Shown: one piece after another, positions 38,444-50,193 of the stretch
How the letters are laid out: every line of letters starts with the position of its first letter
Numbering within the stretch: position 1 is the first letter of the stretch
NCBI RefSeq assembly: GCF_914767665.1
Contig: NC_059504.1
Coordinates: 4,032,501-4,096,500, forward strand
DNA from: Harmonia axyridis
Lineage: Eukaryota; Arthropoda; Insecta; Coleoptera; Coccinellidae
Direction of reading: 5' to 3'
Length of the DNA: 64,000 nt
The notes under the pieces: generated by a model
Seen by the model: only the letters and a program-made list of their open reading frames with translations
Database searches by the model: none
Told to the model about the DNA's origin: nothing
Position numbers and translations under genes: made by a program

Positions 38444-41012
38444 TATTTGTATATTTCAATTGTCAAATCTGATTTTTGGTATCAGTTAGAATTGACACTT
38501 TTTCTGAATGGAAAATTGATTAAATTGGTTCATCAAAAATATAAAAACCTTTCATTTCGTATCTATTATATTTCCAAATTCTCTCTTTAATTCAATAATG
38601 AACCTTCAGAGTAAAAAAAACTGAAATTATTTCAGAATAACACCTCTCATGAAACCTACGTGATAACTTGATCAATAGTCACGTGTACCCAAGGACCAAT
38701 CGGAAATGCCCCGTTATATAAATTCCAAGAAATCAATGCATGTACCTATTCCTCGAAAAAGCATCCTGCTCAAATTGAACGGGACTGAGTTCATCAATCT
38801 CTAGAGGCTTCAACTCCCAGTCAGTGAAACACACGTACTCAAGGTGTTAAAGCACCTTCAACCTTCACGATTCCAAAAAAAAAAGAGAATCACTCTTAAT
38901 AAAACGTTTCGGTTTAAAAACCCCATCATTTACAGTGATACTGACATTTCTGTATTGTATAACGTTATTTTCTCTCCGAGTCAAGAGGATAATATCCCAC
39001 GATGTCGCTAAATTTATCTCTTTACGATGTTCTACCCTATTGTTGAAGTGTTGATGTTTTGGTGTTGGACACAATTCATTTAAACTGGGGCCAACAGCTT
39101 AACACAGAAAATAAAATACACTGTCATTCCTCTTGGTTTATATTTATGGAAGTTTAATTTATTGATCAACACGAAAATTGAAAACTTTACGTCTTTATTG
39201 TGTTCGAGCTGATGCATTTCATTTTATAACTTTGTTGGTCTTTGAGCTACTTCCTTATAATTATTTTTTATATTACGAGTGTAATTAATTCATATAAAAA
39301 AACCTGATTGAATATATGATGAAACTGCATTTCCTTCATCTAAATTTTCACCTCTATATTTTGATAGTCTATAAATGAAATGTTTGTGAAAACTATACCT
39401 GTTTATTTCATAAACAAGGCTTCGAGCAATTTCAGTTTGACTTTTCTTAGACAGTTAATCCCTTGGATCAACCTCTTATTTTGGGTCATCAACCTACCAA
39501 GGTCGCCGATGTTCATACAAACGTAGGTATGAATCCTCTAGAGTCACTGACCACGAATCTACGATTCAGTCTACCAAAAAAGAAAAGGAATTGACTTGCT
39601 TATTACCCCTTACCATGATTTTGTTATCACGTTGGTTATTACTTTTACCGAGATATTGTTATCACTGAAAAATATTCCGGACTATCATACATATATTTGT
39701 TTGTTAAATTGTCATTGAACTTTCGTGTTTTTGGATCCCTCACTTTCAAAATCATATAACATATCATCGTTTTGCAATGATAATTTTTGCATACTTCCAA
39801 AAGTCTCCAAATGGATAGAAAATATATTTTTTTTTGGAGAATTAGAAACATACGTTCAAATATTTGTAATGGTCACGCAGTTGCGTGATGATTCATAAAA
39901 AGTTGGACAATAGGAAGTATAAACAACGTTTTATCAGGCTACCGAACTTTGATACCATGATACAGAAGAAAACGTGATTGTAGCAGTACTATTTAGTTGT
40001 TTTTGACAATTTTGGTGTAGGTTTAGAATAGATAGAGCATTGTACCCTATTCTTTATCAGTAGATCGAGGCTCTTCAACAATATTATTCTCTTGAAGAAA
40101 TCTCTACTTCAATTCCTATCATATTAGAAAATTTGTCAACATACGTGATATCAAGTTGATTTATTATCTTCTGCAGTATTTGTTATATTTACAAAGCGAA
40201 ATCTTGATCACGAATACTGCGAAACATAATCCTGAATGAGAAACTAAATTTGATTCCATCAAAGGAATTAAAGTTTCTATTTTTATACACGCAGTCTTTG
40301 TTCAGATGAAATCTACGCACAATTCAGTGTGTAGGTTACTTGAATGAGAAGCATTTAGCCGAGTGGCATTCAAATATTTATAGAACTGAATGTGTCATAC
40401 GCATTGCTTTGTTTGGTATCGGTATTATAGAAATAAGAGTTATCTCTGATATATGTAATAGGATTTAATAAACATCAATTAACAATCAAAACATAAGGAT
40501 ATTCACTGTGTTGTAAATGGATTTAAAAACAACAAAATATTGATTTTCAATCGTTATTGATAATTGACATTGTTGTAATTTTACATTGAACTCTTGAATT
40601 ATAAAAAATTTAAAATGAAAAAAAAGTTTGAAATGCGACGTTTCAAATATATCCAATGAAAAACGTACTGGAAGAAAATTCCCCAATGTCATGAAAAATG
40701 TCTAGCTGGTTGTTACGACTTCAACAAATCACCTTCTGAATACAATGCAATTGATCTTAGCAACTCCGAGCTCTCCCTTTTTCCTCACTTTGGACAATAA
40801 AACTATAAATCTCTGGCTACCATTTGACGGTAACAAACAATCTCTCATTCAGTATACGTAATTGAATAACGTATGAATGGTTTCTTACTTTTATTTAGCA
40901 TTTCGTTATGTAATTTCTCAAATCGTCCAATTTCTATGTGTTGCCATCAGTGAGTCGTTCAGTTTATATTGTGTTGTATAAATCAATAGTGAATCCTACA
41001 TAAATCCGACTA
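38444..41012. other. intron 3, between copy G and the Tc1-like element
   Basis: AT-rich, nothing recognised; short ORFs are unremarkable. Confidence 0.5.
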
Positions 41013-42229
41013 CACTGCACAAAAAAATTAACGCACATTATGGAAATCTCAAATTTATTCTACAACTGAAGGTGTTCTCAATGATAATTATTTTCATCAG
41101 AATTATGCATGCATATGTTATCCACTTTCAACGTTTTTCTTCAATACAGATGTTTTTCCACAGCAGGAATAAAAAAATATGAGATTATCAGATTTTGAAT
41201 GTATTGGCTCCATTCTGAAATCAGCTGTTCTCGATCAATTCTAGTGATCAACAGTTTTTCTTTCGTTTGATTTTCTACACTCGATCGCTATGCAACGCGA
41301 AACACGCAATTTGACCCAAGAGGAATATGCCCAAGCGGTAGTTTTGCGAGAAGAAGGGTGGACATACACAAGAATTACAGAAAGGTTTGGAGTTTCCCAT
41401 ACAATTGTGTCCAGAATGTTGCAGCGATTAAGGGAGACAGGAGTTTCTTCGTTGAGACAACGGTTTGCAACCGCTCGCCTCCTTCAAAATCAGCTTGAGC
41501 AAACTCATGGGGTGCAAATTAGCACTCACTACTCAGACAATAAGAAATCGCCTCAGAGAATATGATTTAAGGCCTCGTGTCGCGGCAAGAGGCCCAGCTC
41601 TTACCCCAGCCCATCGAAGGGCGCGTTTGGATTTTGCGAAAGAGATTATCCATTGGGAAGAGGCGGATTGGGAAAGAGTTCTCTTCACAGATGAGTCTAG
41701 ATTCTGCCTCTACCATTGTGATCGACGTTCCCTTGTATACAGACATCCACATGAAAGATATGCTCAGTGCAATTTCCTGAATACTACTGGTTTCGGAGGA
41801 GGATCGATTATGGTATGGGGTGGAATATCTTTGACAACCTCAATAGAAGGCTGAGAAGTTCAGAAAATCATCCAGCTACTCTTAATGACTTAGGAATCCA
41901 ACTCAGAGAAATCTGGGAAGGATTAGATCAGAACATTTTAAGATCACTCATTCTGAGTATGAACTGTCGTTGCCGAGCTGTAATTAACGCAAGGGGTGGA
42001 AATACCAAGTATTAAATCACTTATCAGCATTCCAGTATTTGGAAAATTGTTTATTTCTCTTCTTTCACATAAGATACGGTGAAATCCTGAATTTTTCTTC
42101 CATTTAATGTGTCTTGTTTCGTTCGAAACCTTCCCGAGAGAACATAAAAATAAGTTATAAAGTCAATGTAGAGTTAACTTTCATTAAAATTTAGATTTCC
42201 AGAATGTGCGTTAATTTTTTTGCGCAGTG
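41013..42229 (+). mobile_element. Tc1-like transposon with internal deletions
   Basis: TIRs of about 45 bp: CACTGCACAAAAAAATTAAC GCACATTATGGAAATC at the left, almost the exact inverse at the right, each flanked by TA. The transposase starts at 41290 (MQRETRNLTQEEYAQAVVLR, helix-turn-helix). It has a short in-frame deletion after SSLRQR, shifts frame near 41525, and continues TIRNRLREYDLRPRVAARGP … VLFTDESRFCLYHCDRRSLV … GGGSIMVWGGIS. It then jumps to the C-terminal ENHPATLNDLGIQLREIWEG … CRAVINARGGNTKY (stop about 42013). The second and third catalytic residues are deleted, so it is non-autonomous. Confidence 0.82.
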
Positions 42230-43177
42230 TATTTAAATCGAATTGTGATACTTGATGACAGTTATTGAACAAGGGTTCATATTTTACGATGGTCCGCGTT
42301 AAGGTCAAGAGCTAGGAGCTGAGTAAAATGTTTTTCCACTATATAACCTAGTTTCTTCGATAGAAATACCTCGAACATTCCAGCTAAGAACAATCTTGAA
42401 ATTCGGAAAATCTCATCACATAAAATCTCACCTATCTTTTCTTGAAGAAGCACGCTTTTGATTGATTGACTATTTCGAAATCTATTGAACACGAATTGTG
42501 TGAAGTATAAGGTTCTGCAGTAAACTTTACCGCAGAAGATGTACCATTATGTTATAACATACTTTCTCAATTCATTAATTGTATGTTGCGTAAATTTTTG
42601 TTAATTCTTTTTCAATTTTCTGAGTTGTGTAACTGATTTTGTACTAGTAGTATACGATTAAATTCAATCCGCTTGATCTTAATAGACAAAACAATCACTG
42701 AGTGCTTACATAGTTGGTCTTAGATAGGCATATTTCAAATGCTATCGCGATCTGTTTATTACATCATGATTATGAATATCATTAGCGAACTTATTAGAAT
42801 TTAATTTTCTGGTTGACTGGATACTGTTTGAAATTCCCATATGTAATGAGTGTCAGCAACCTTTTTATCGGCATATTACCAATCATCTGTTCCTGGATTA
42901 CAATTTTTTAAAGAAAAACATTAAAACAGTGAAGTAATGTTACTTTAGTAGTGCAAATGTGAAATCTATCACGTTTACTCAATCAGACAATTCAATTTTT
43001 ATCATTTTACGGGAATGAAATGTGACGTACTCACTAAAGAAATACATTATCAACTAGAACTTTTGATATCTACTGAATTGCTGAAAGGTCAACATCTTAA
43101 CTGAAATCGGAGAACATTGCACAGGGTCTTCCTAGATTGGAGGTAGAAATGAAAATGATAGATTTTACGGATCATTC
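42230..43177. other. intron 3, after the Tc1-like element
   Basis: AT-rich, nothing recognised. Confidence 0.5.
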
Positions 43178-43332
43178 TAAGAAAATAAATCTTATAAATA
43201 TGGGGCTGCAAACGCTACAGGGTTTTTTCAAGATTTCTCGCCATAGCACCTTCCCCTCACAAGATATTCAACTCAATTTGGCATGCATATTCCAATTCGA
43301 AGCTTAAATCATGTAAAATGCTAATTTTGAAT
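43178..43332 (+). repeat. TIR repeat family 2, left-end copy
   Basis: Matches 50760-50945: aaataaatcttataaatatg, the gcaaacgc block, catagcacctt, cacaagatattcaact and atgctaattttgaatg. It is cut off at 43332 where the mariner fragment (43333-43924) begins. Confidence 0.6.
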
Positions 43333-43924
43333 GCCGGAGTCCAATCGACAGTCAGCTGAGCATACGATTAACCGAATCCTAAGCGAGGAAAAACAATACA
43401 GTCAGCTGGCAAGGTTATGGCATCAGAATTCTGGGATGCGCAAGGTATAATATTCATTGGTTACCTCCAAAAGGGCCAGATCATCAACAGCGATTATTAT
43501 ATAGCGTTATTGGATCGTTTAAATGATGAAATCGTTAAAAAACGGAACCATTTGAAGAAAAAAAAGGTGCTGTTTCATCAAGACATCAGAAATCAATGAA
43601 AACAATGGCATAATTGCATGGATTGGATTTCGAATTGTTTCTGCATCCACCGTATTCGCCAAATCCGGCCCCCAGCGACTTTTTCCTCTTCTCAGTCCTC
43701 AAAAGAATGCTCGCTGGAAAGAAATTTAGCGCCAATGAAGAAGTAATCGCCGAAACTGAATCCTATTTTGAAGCGAAAGACAAATCGTACTACAAAAATG
43801 GTATCGAAAAGTTGGAAGATCGCTATAATCGCTGTATCGCCCTCGAAGGCAACTATGTTGAATAATAAAATCGAATTTTGTCAAAAAAATGTGTTTTACT
43901 ATGGTAGACCGGGGACTTTTCAAT
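43333..43924 (+). mobile_element. mariner (DD34D-type) element, N-terminal half missing
   Basis: Begins abruptly in PESNRQSA, then reads ARLWHQNSGMRKV/MASEFWDAQGIIF, KKKKVLFHQD, a stop (TGA at 43597) where the family continues toward CHKS, then FELFLHPPYSPNPAPSDFFL, RMLAGKKFSANEEVIAETES, and GIEKLEDRYNRCIALEGNYV ending at 43865. The third catalytic Asp is changed (SPN for SPD). It ends with the family terminus GACCGGGGACTTTTCAAT at 43924. It is the complement of the 35076 copy, which keeps only the N-terminal half. Confidence 0.78.
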
Positions 43925-44019
43925 TGGTCTGTTATGGTACTTCTATTCATGATCATTACTATCTCTATTCATATCAAATGAACCGAATCAAAAGAAATCA
44001 TCGAAGAAGAACCGTAAGA

Positions 44020-44560
44020 ATGACAAATTCCTCTATGTGACCCGCTCGTCTAACCTCCACGAATTTAAATTGGCTGTCCTTTTTCGGACGCTGGCCAATC
44101 AAAATCCAACCGATTTCCCGGTCTAACGACCTCCGACGAGTCTTAACCGCTGGCGGATGGACTGACCTGATGGGCCCCCAAAAATCTGGGAATGGAAATT
44201 TTAGCCGTGATTAATCCTTGGCTATGATGCATCTTTAGAGTGAGACACACATCGTAGCAGGTTGTTTCGTCGGTTCTAACTGGCCGAGAATGACGTCATG
44301 TAGTCGAAGTCACAAAGAGTTGTGTACATCTTCGAGGCGAGAGACAAGGGGAGCAGCGCAGAGGGCAATGCCCTCTGTGTTTACATCGCAGTACCGGCCG
44401 TTGTTGTTGCACTCGGTGCACCCCACGTGGATCTTCTAGCCGGCTCTCTCATCTGATTCGAGTCGCTGGAAATCTACCTGGCTGATGCTCCTTCTGTCTG
44501 TTTACAGTAGTCGATTGTCTGCAAGTTTGTTGGCTTGACTCGTAAACGATTAATAATTAA
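44020..44560. promoter_or_regulatory. GC-richer intronic island with CRE palindrome, candidate cis-regulatory module
   Basis: About 540 bp of non-repetitive, GC-richer sequence inside the 26-kb intron. It holds a perfect TGACGTCA (44291-44298), a perfect 9+1+9 inverted repeat CAGAGGGCAATGCCCTCTG (44359-44377), a CCACGTGG E-box near 44425, and a CCGGCCG block. No coding frame or transposon signature. The preserved composition amid AT-rich transposon debris suggests constraint. Confidence 0.4.
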
Positions 44561-46158
44561 TTGCGATTGGATGGATTTATCGCACGCAGTTACAGAGATG
44601 CCGCTAATCGATAATTGTGTCATTGTTTATCGATTGAATTCAAGAGTTACAAGTAGCTGACGATTTGGACTATGCTTTTGTCTTATCTAATACGCAGTTG
44701 AGCTGTTCATGACTGATGCTCATATGCCGAATTATCAGAGGCGGCACGTGTGGGTAGCCGGGAGAGAAACAGTTTTATTATACACTATTTTGGTACAGGG
44801 TGCACTGAAAGCATCTCGAGAACTATGAGTATTTGATAAAAAATCTTCAAGGAACAACGATCTCGTTTTTCGGAATAATAAGTTATCAAAAAGCAGATCA
44901 TAGATGTCTTGATTCATTCTCGAGTTACAGGCCGATTCTGAAAAATTACTGTTTCAGACAGTTCGATATATCTTCGTTTCTGATTAAAAAAAATCTATAA
45001 CGCTTTTTTCAGTAACTCTTATTGTTTATATGATACCTATAACATATCAAAGGAATTAATTGCTACTTTACAGATGTAGAAGAGAGTTGGTGTTTCTCAA
45101 GAGGGAACACCATAACGTGGTTGCTCAATTCAAAATGGAATTAGAGACATGGTGGTATTCCCTCTTAAATGGAACACCCGTTTCAACGCAGCTTTTCAGT
45201 AGTGATTCTCGAAAATCGTTCCCATGATGGTTGATTTTTTCGACTCTAGAGGTTCATCCTTGATATTGAATAATTGGAAAAAGAATTTCGAAAAATAATA
45301 CGAAATAAAAAGTTTTTTATATTTTTCATGATCTCAAATATTGCTGACATATCTGAAGTATCACATGTGCAAAAAAATACAACATGCATTTAAAGTAAAC
45401 TAGATGTATCTGGAAATTTTGACCCCCTTTAAAATATTCTAGCCCCTCCTATTGTTGAAAGCTGGATTCGCCACTGAAATAAATACAAGCAATAAAAAAG
45501 TTTTCCTTAAATCTCGAATCACCATTATTTGTGTAAACTCGAATTCAAGCGTCATCAACAAAGATAAAATTCGAAAAAATTCCAAGAAGCAACCAACTGA
45601 ATATGTATATTTCACAATCGGAGTACCTTATCAAAAACAAAGAACCCAAAATCGACCAATTTCAGGCTGTTGACACCTTCGAATGATGTATGCCTACCTT
45701 TATGTAAATTGATCAAATGTTAGCGTTCATTGTTCTCTTCGACATAGTCATCGAACTTGTTTAATGTGTTCCACTTTGAATTCAAGATAATTTCGATACC
45801 CCGCAATGATATGCCTTTAAGTATGCTATATATAAGCCAATACGACAATGTATATTATAGGGGAAGTATATCCACCTTTAGAACTGTCGTATCAAATTTA
45901 AATAACGGTTAGACGAAATTGTAGATGCTAGATAAAAACAGCTAGGAATATTTAAATATCAAAACGTTTACTTGCAACGATTACGTTGTCGTTGTTTCAG
46001 TAGATAAGGAAAAGTTTGATGGTGATATAAATTTTATACCTAATTTGTAAGTGTAATTAGGTAGTGGTACAATGACATTTATTTCACCCTTGTTGCACTT
46101 TTAATATCTTTTAATGTCGTTAATATTCATCGAATGAAATGAAGTGCGAGATGTCGTT
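44561..46158. other. intron 3, after the 44-kb GC island
   Basis: Contains fragments with aaatggaacaccc and agagggaacacc near 45090-45180, also seen near 52165, which suggests a low-copy repeat. Otherwise nothing recognised. Confidence 0.4.
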
Positions 46159-46367
46159 GAATCTAAGGGTTTTGAAGAAATTTGAACTCGAAATTTGGGA
46201 AAAAATTGAATTTCCCTCAAAAATCGTTATATCTCCTGAATTATTCGTCACAGACCCCTCAAATAAAAACGTTTTTAAAACATCAAGTTCCGATCTAAAA
46301 CATACTGAGGTTTCGAGGGCGTAGCTCACGTCCAGGAAAAGTTGCAGCCTCGAGAATATTATCAATT
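46159..46367 (+). repeat. ~200-bp dispersed duplication, left copy
   Basis: From gaagaaatttgaactcgaaa through cgttatatctcctgaattat and gtcacagacccctcaa to gagaatattatcaa. A close copy lies at 46634-46840, same orientation. Confidence 0.75.
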
Positions 46368-46633
46368 TTTTTCTTGAAAATTTCAGATTTTTACCTATAA
46401 TTTCTGAAATACTTTACTAATCGCCAAACTGCAAGCATTTTCGTGATTAACATAATCGAATCAATCAATAAAATGGTACGATAGTCCCATTAAGGAACTT
46501 TTTGTTTTTTTGAATTTTTTAAGGTATGGAAAATTTTACGAAAATTTTTCGACAAAAAATTTTTCAGGTGAGATCGAAAATAGGCTAATCAAGTATCGTC
46601 AATTCTCGCCCTGCTCACCGGTTTTGCGTAGAG

Positions 46634-46840
46634 CTCACAGTTTTGAGAAAATTTGAACTCGAAATTTGGGAAAAAATTGAATTTCCCTCCAAAAATCGTT
46701 ATATCTCCTGAATTATTCGTCACAGACCCCTCAATGAAAACGTTTTTGAAACATCAAGTTCCGATCCAAAACCTAATGAGGTTTCGAGGGTATAGCTCAC
46801 GTCCAGGAGAAGTTGAAGCCTCGGGAATATTATCAATGAA
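46634..46840 (+). repeat. ~200-bp dispersed duplication, right copy
   Basis: Same-orientation copy of 46159-46367 with scattered substitutions and a one-base insertion in the ccctcc run. The roughly 265 bp between the copies is not repeated. Confidence 0.75.
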
Positions 46841-47069
46841 TATGTATGGACACAGCAAAATCAATAAGCTATTAAACCAAAAATATTCCAACAACATTTT
46901 AGGGTAAACATTTGGAGTGCGATTTTCAACAATTATGTAATGCCAATAGATGTTACAAATGATCGTTTAAATGCATATTTGTATGAACTTTTTTTGGGGC
47001 ACAACGTTTTTGACTTCTTTGATGATCTAGAGCTCAACAAATGAGGTATCATCACAATTTTGCACCACT

Positions 47070-47240
47070 ACACAAAGGGAGAGAAGTAACATCATGAAAA
47101 TTTCCCAAATAAATGGATAGGTCAAGAAGAACTAAATGCATGGCCATCTCGTTCACCGGATCTCAATCCGTTAACTTTTTTATGGCAAAATATGAAGAGC
47201 TTGTTTATCATGATAAATCACATCTCATTAACAATTTAGG
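47070..47240 (+). pseudogene. Tc1/mariner-superfamily transposase fragment
   Basis: The + strand reads HHYTKGEK, stop, then HHENFPNKWIGQEELNAWPS, RSPDLNPLTFLWQNMKSLFI. This matches the PPHY…NFPNKWIGR…WP.RSPDL.PLDFFLWGY block of a further transposase family. No termini are recognised. Confidence 0.6.
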
Positions 47241-48234
47241 TCTAAACCAAACTACTTCTTTCTATTACTCGAAATAAATTGATAACGGATTATCAAATTG
47301 TATTGATTTAGGACTTCATTGTGGAAGTGATCAAGATGACTCTTGACACTGAATAATTCCAATTCAAATTCATGAAGACTGGGCATAGAAATCGAAGCTG
47401 TTGTATAACACATTACCAATTGAAATGTGATTTTATTCAACATTGAAATTTCCAGAGTGTTCCAGGTCAGGTATATATGAATGAGCATATGACCTGTTAC
47501 AAATTCAAAGATGCACTTCCACAGCGTTTCGCATTGAAATTTCATGGATGTATTCCTCTTTGTTCGTTTGACTCTAGGTTCTAAGATATGTTTGCAAAGT
47601 TTTGCTCCCCGCAAGTTCTTAATCTATTGGGATTATGGTATGATGAGAAGTGAAATTCCTGCTCCTTAATGATATTGAAGGGTTGTACCATCAACATTAA
47701 TTATTCCAGTTTTGAGAGCGTACAGCAGTTTGAATATTCATAAGGGTGAAGAACTTCAACATCACTTGTTGTTCATGGTGCTACCTGTAACATTTGCTCA
47801 ATTAATTATAAGATATGTCTGTCATAATTGGAACCTGGATTAAATTTCCAGACAACATTGTAGAACTCCAAAAGGACCACGAAATTATCTTCCAGTTTTT
47901 TCATCTCTTGTTGCATTTTGACAAAAAGTGATTTCTGTTCTTGAAGACATCAAATAATGTTTTATCACAAATCCAAGACACAAAGAACTCATCGATAACA
48001 AAAAATATTTTATTCTGTGTTTGTTGGTTAGTAAATATCGAAAGAAAGTGAATGGAACAGTTAAATTGTGTATTTACAATCAACAGCTTATCGGAATGCA
48101 TTTACAACACTGTTTCGTCAATTTTTGGAACAGATAATCGCTTAGAAGAATGACAGGAAAATGAGGTGGATGTGGTAAAGTTCACTCTCTTACCTCAGTT
48201 TGTTGTGGTAATTGAAGCATTGTCACGTGTGAAT
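47241..48234. other. intron 3, between transposase fragment and mariner pseudogene
   Basis: A 120-codon - strand frame (47252-47614) has no recognisable motif and is probably chance. Nothing else seen. Confidence 0.45.
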
Positions 48235-49315
48235 AGAACTTTCCTTCGATTTTGAATTTAGTTTTGGAGGGTTTACAAGCAAAGGAAATTTATGAACGAA
48301 TGTTGAAAGTGTATAAGGACTCTTGTTCCTCAAAAAGTGCAGTAGAAAGATGGGTTGCTGAGTTTAAACGTGGTCGTACAAGCCTTGAAGACGATCAACG
48401 TCAAGGATGTCCAAAAACAGCAACAAGACCAGAAATCGTAGCAAAAATACGAGATATTGTATTGTAAAATCGTCGAGTGAATGGAAGAGATTTAGTAGAA
48501 GCCCTAGGCATATTATTGGGTAGAGTAAGCAATATTTTGACTGAAGTATTGGGTTTCAGAAAGCTGTGTGCAAAATGGGTAATGGAGCAAAAACACATAT
48601 GAATGTGACTTTCTCAGCAACATTTAGAGCTTTTTCGAGAGGATAAAGTGGATTTTGTGCATCGATTCATCACTATGGATGAAACTTGGGTCTATCACCA
48701 TGATCCTAAATCAAAACAAGAGGCTAAAGATTGGAGTGAGCCTGGTTTTTCGGCTCCGAAACGAATTCTTGTCCAGAAATCGGCCAAGAAGGTGTTAGCA
48801 TCAGTTTTTTTGGTTGCGAAAGGAATTTCATTTGTGGATTTCTGGAAAACTGGTGAAACAATAAATTCTGAATATTATTGTAACCTTTCAGATCTGCTGA
48901 AGAAAAAAATTCGTTAAAAAAGACCTGATTTGCAGAAGAAATTTTTTTTTTAATCAGGACAATGTACCGTGTCACAAGAGCATTTTGACAATGGCTAAAA
49001 TCCATGAATTTAAGTTCTAATTGTTAGAGCATCCACTGTATTCACCAGATTTGACCTCTAGCGACTTCCATCTGTTTCCAAACCTAAAAAATTCATTCGT
49101 GGAGAGTGTATTTCTTCAAATGATGAGGTCATAACAGCTGTAGAAGCGTATTTTGCAACCCTTCCAGATTCTCACTTCAGGGATGGAATTCATAAATTGG
49201 AATCTCATTGGAACAAGTGTATTGATATTCAGGGAGAGTCTACTGAATAATGAAGTGAATTTCGAACCATAAAATTGTGTTTTTCTCATAGAACCACAAA
49301 ACTTATTGAACCATC
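48235..49315 (+). mobile_element. near full-length mariner pseudogene (second mariner family)
   Basis: The + strand reads VLEGLQAKEIYERMLKVYKD, WVAEFKRGRTSLEDDQRQGC (48252-48467), a stop, then NRRVNGRDLVEALGI, LTEVLGFRKLCAKWV, DFVHRFITMDETWVYHHDPK (48648 on), KKVLASVF, GETINSEYYCNL, a stop, NQDNVPCHKSILTMAKIHEF, YSPDLTSSDFHLFPN, and decayed ends. QD…SPD spacing is of the DD34D mariner type. Several stops and shifts rule out function. A TIR is not recognised at the left; the right end may be at …CACAAAACTTATTGAACC. Confidence 0.75.
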
Positions 49316-49381
49316 TAGAATTTAGTAATCTTCAAATAAAACATTCCTTTAACTTGGAAACACTGATTAAATGTTCTCCAA

Positions 49382-49498
49382 AAACGATTCTTTATGGTCC
49401 TTCAGGTAGGATAATGGCCTAAATCACAGAAATGTATTATCTTTCTTCCTCTCTCTCTCATACGTTTACATTTCCATCGAAATTCATCGGAAAGATTT
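49382..49498 (+). repeat. direct repeat flanking the foldback element, left copy
   Basis: Starts aaaacgattctttatggtcc and continues through cttcaggtaggataatgg to catttccatcgaaattca. The same sequence, with few changes, is at 50079-50193, so the foldback sits between two copies. Confidence 0.75.
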
Positions 49499-49563
49499 CC
49501 TAAGATAGAGAAAAACAAAATAAGTTGTTCTACAAATTCTATGACAAACTTTGACAAATGTTA

Positions 49564-50025
49564 ATACGCTCTATTAGTGTGACGTCACACACCGCCATTT
49601 TTAGTTCTCCTGTCAGTGTTCGGAATCCAAACAAATAAATTGTCATTCAAATTAGTACGGTGTCGTTGAAGGAATTAACTTATTTTCATAAATAAGGGTA
49701 TTTGAGGAACGATTTCAGTATTAATTGATAGACAGAAGAAACGAGGTTAATACCAGTAAGTTTGAATCCTGTATCATTCCCCAGATTTTGTAAAAAGCCG
49801 TGTTTATTAGTTGAACTTCAAGTTCGAACTTGCTGGCATGAATCTCGTTCCTTCTGTCTATCAATTAATAGTAAAATCGTTCCTTAAATACTCTTATTTA
49901 TCAAAATAAGCCAATTTCTTCAACGACAACGTACTAATTTGAATGACAATTTGTTTGTTTGGATTCCGAACACTGACAGAAGAACTAAAATGGCGGTGTG
50001 TGAAGTCATCACTAATAGAGCGTAT
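49564..50025. mobile_element. foldback (long inverted repeat) element
   Basis: The left arm (about 49564-49759) and right arm (about 49829-50025) are inverse copies of roughly 190 bp separated by about 70 bp. Both outer ends read AATACGCTCTATTAGTG and continue through CACACACCGCCATTTT, GTCAGTGTTCGGAATCC and ATTAATTGATAGACAGAAG. No ORF. A MITE/foldback type of element whose RNA would form a long hairpin in the Glut4EF intron. Confidence 0.78.
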
Positions 50026-50078
50026 TTTGCTTATTCCGAGTCTCTATTTTTTTCTATGAACTTAAGTCCGATTATGCA

Positions 50079-50193
50079 AAATGATTCTTTATGGTCCTTC
50101 AGGTAGGATAATGGTCTAAACCACAGAAATGTATTCTTTATCTTCCTCTCACTCTCTCATACGTTTACATTTCCATCGAAATTCACAGGAAGC
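50079..50193 (+). repeat. direct repeat flanking the foldback element, right copy
   Basis: Second copy of 49382-49498. It includes the polypyrimidine stretch ttcctctcactctctc. Copies diverge after catcgaaattca, where the GC-rich island begins. Confidence 0.75.

Noticed and set aside
44735..44917. 60-codon - strand ORF at the edge of the GC island
   Set aside because: Starts without context and has no recognised similarity; the neighbouring island is better explained as non-coding.
47252..47614. 120-codon - strand ORF
   Set aside because: No motif, no clear start, and it lies among transposase debris; probably chance.
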